The translations under genes were made by a program, and so were the position numbers. A model generated the notes under the pieces. The model worked only from the letters and a program-made list of their open reading frames with translations. It did no database searches and was not told the DNA's origin. Shown here in pieces: positions 63,886-64,000 of a DNA stretch of 64,000 bases. The first letter of the stretch is position 1, and each line of letters begins with the position of its first letter. The DNA comes from Borborobacter arsenicus (GTDB taxonomy: Bacteria > Pseudomonadota > Alphaproteobacteria > Rhizobiales > Rhizobiaceae): NCBI RefSeq assembly GCF_003934165.1, contig NZ_ML133509.1:370544-434543 (forward strand), written 5' to 3'.

Positions 63886-64000
63886 GTCACGTACCCATAA
63901 ACGGGATTGAACGAAGCCGCTGACGCGGCATTTGGCAGGTCGGTTTGCGGTTGAGGCTTCTGTTTTGAAGGATTGCGGCTGTTGAAGCGCAATCTTGAGG
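63886..64000. other. Unassigned window end
   Basis: These 115 bases contain a small GCCGC/GCGGC hairpin (63916-63920/63925-63929) that may end the stress-protein transcript. No gene start or known element can be supported before the window ends. Confidence 0.3.

Noticed and set aside
63886..64000. Possible edge of an insertion sequence at the window end
   Set aside because: Only 115 bases are visible, with no inverted repeat or transposase reading frame that can be supported.

Overview
The window is a 64 kb chromosomal stretch from a high-GC alphaproteobacterium. Gene content and the style of the intergenic palindromes suggest Hyphomicrobiales (Rhizobiales), most likely the Mesorhizobium/Phyllobacteriaceae group; that placement is inference. 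I found no transposase, integrase, phage gene or CRISPR array. Coding density is high, with many 4-bp ATGA overlaps.

Region 1 (1-22.1 kb): after a truncated mechanosensitive-channel gene comes a large N-methyl-amine/heterocycle catabolic locus. It holds heterotetrameric sarcosine oxidase soxBDAG; a divergent nitroreductase; an XRE-cupin regulator leading an operon of two 816-residue dimethylglycine-dehydrogenase-like flavoproteins around a PLP aminotransferase; and on the minus strand an NMT1/THI5-type ABC importer followed by a CodA-like amidohydrolase, an FAD-linked oxidase and a flavodoxin-fold reductase. A Rid-family protein and a creatininase-family amidohydrolase follow. Together they look able to import an N-methylated (hetero)cyclic compound, open it and demethylate it, passing one-carbon units to folate.

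Region 2 (22.1-27 kb): cobalamin salvage and late synthesis. A PTP-like phosphatase and cobC diverge from cbiB; cobO, cobU, cbtA and cbtB run behind a cobalamin riboswitch.

Region 3 (27-49 kb): mostly housekeeping and stress genes: ChaC, two MFS transporters, aldo/keto reductase, a DUF1624 protein, an isoprenylcysteine-methyltransferase-like protein, 1-Cys peroxiredoxin, a Tat-exported 2',3'-cyclic nucleotidase, 5-formyl-THF cyclo-ligase, an Lrp/alanine dehydrogenase pair, sulfurtransferase, AlaX, cysteine synthase, SDR, DEAD-box helicase, and threonine ammonia-lyase with an ACT domain. Two small exported proteins sharing one motif lie here, and a 91-bp cloverleaf-like element lies between cysK and the SDR gene.

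Region 4 (49-64 kb): TrkH, a lipoprotein hydrolase, a DctB/DctD-like two-component system directly upstream of a tctCBA tripartite carboxylate transporter, tRNA-Leu(TAA), and a stress/flavoprotein set (UspA, old yellow enzyme, WrbA, CinA-N-like protein, tandem UspA).

The most interesting signals are (i) several families of nested palindromes whose stems covary between copies, including cloverleaf-shaped units; (ii) a DctD-like activator carrying GAFAGA in place of GAFTGA; (iii) the composite N-methyl catabolic locus; and (iv) gene junctions that share palindromic CATG starts or TTAA stops.
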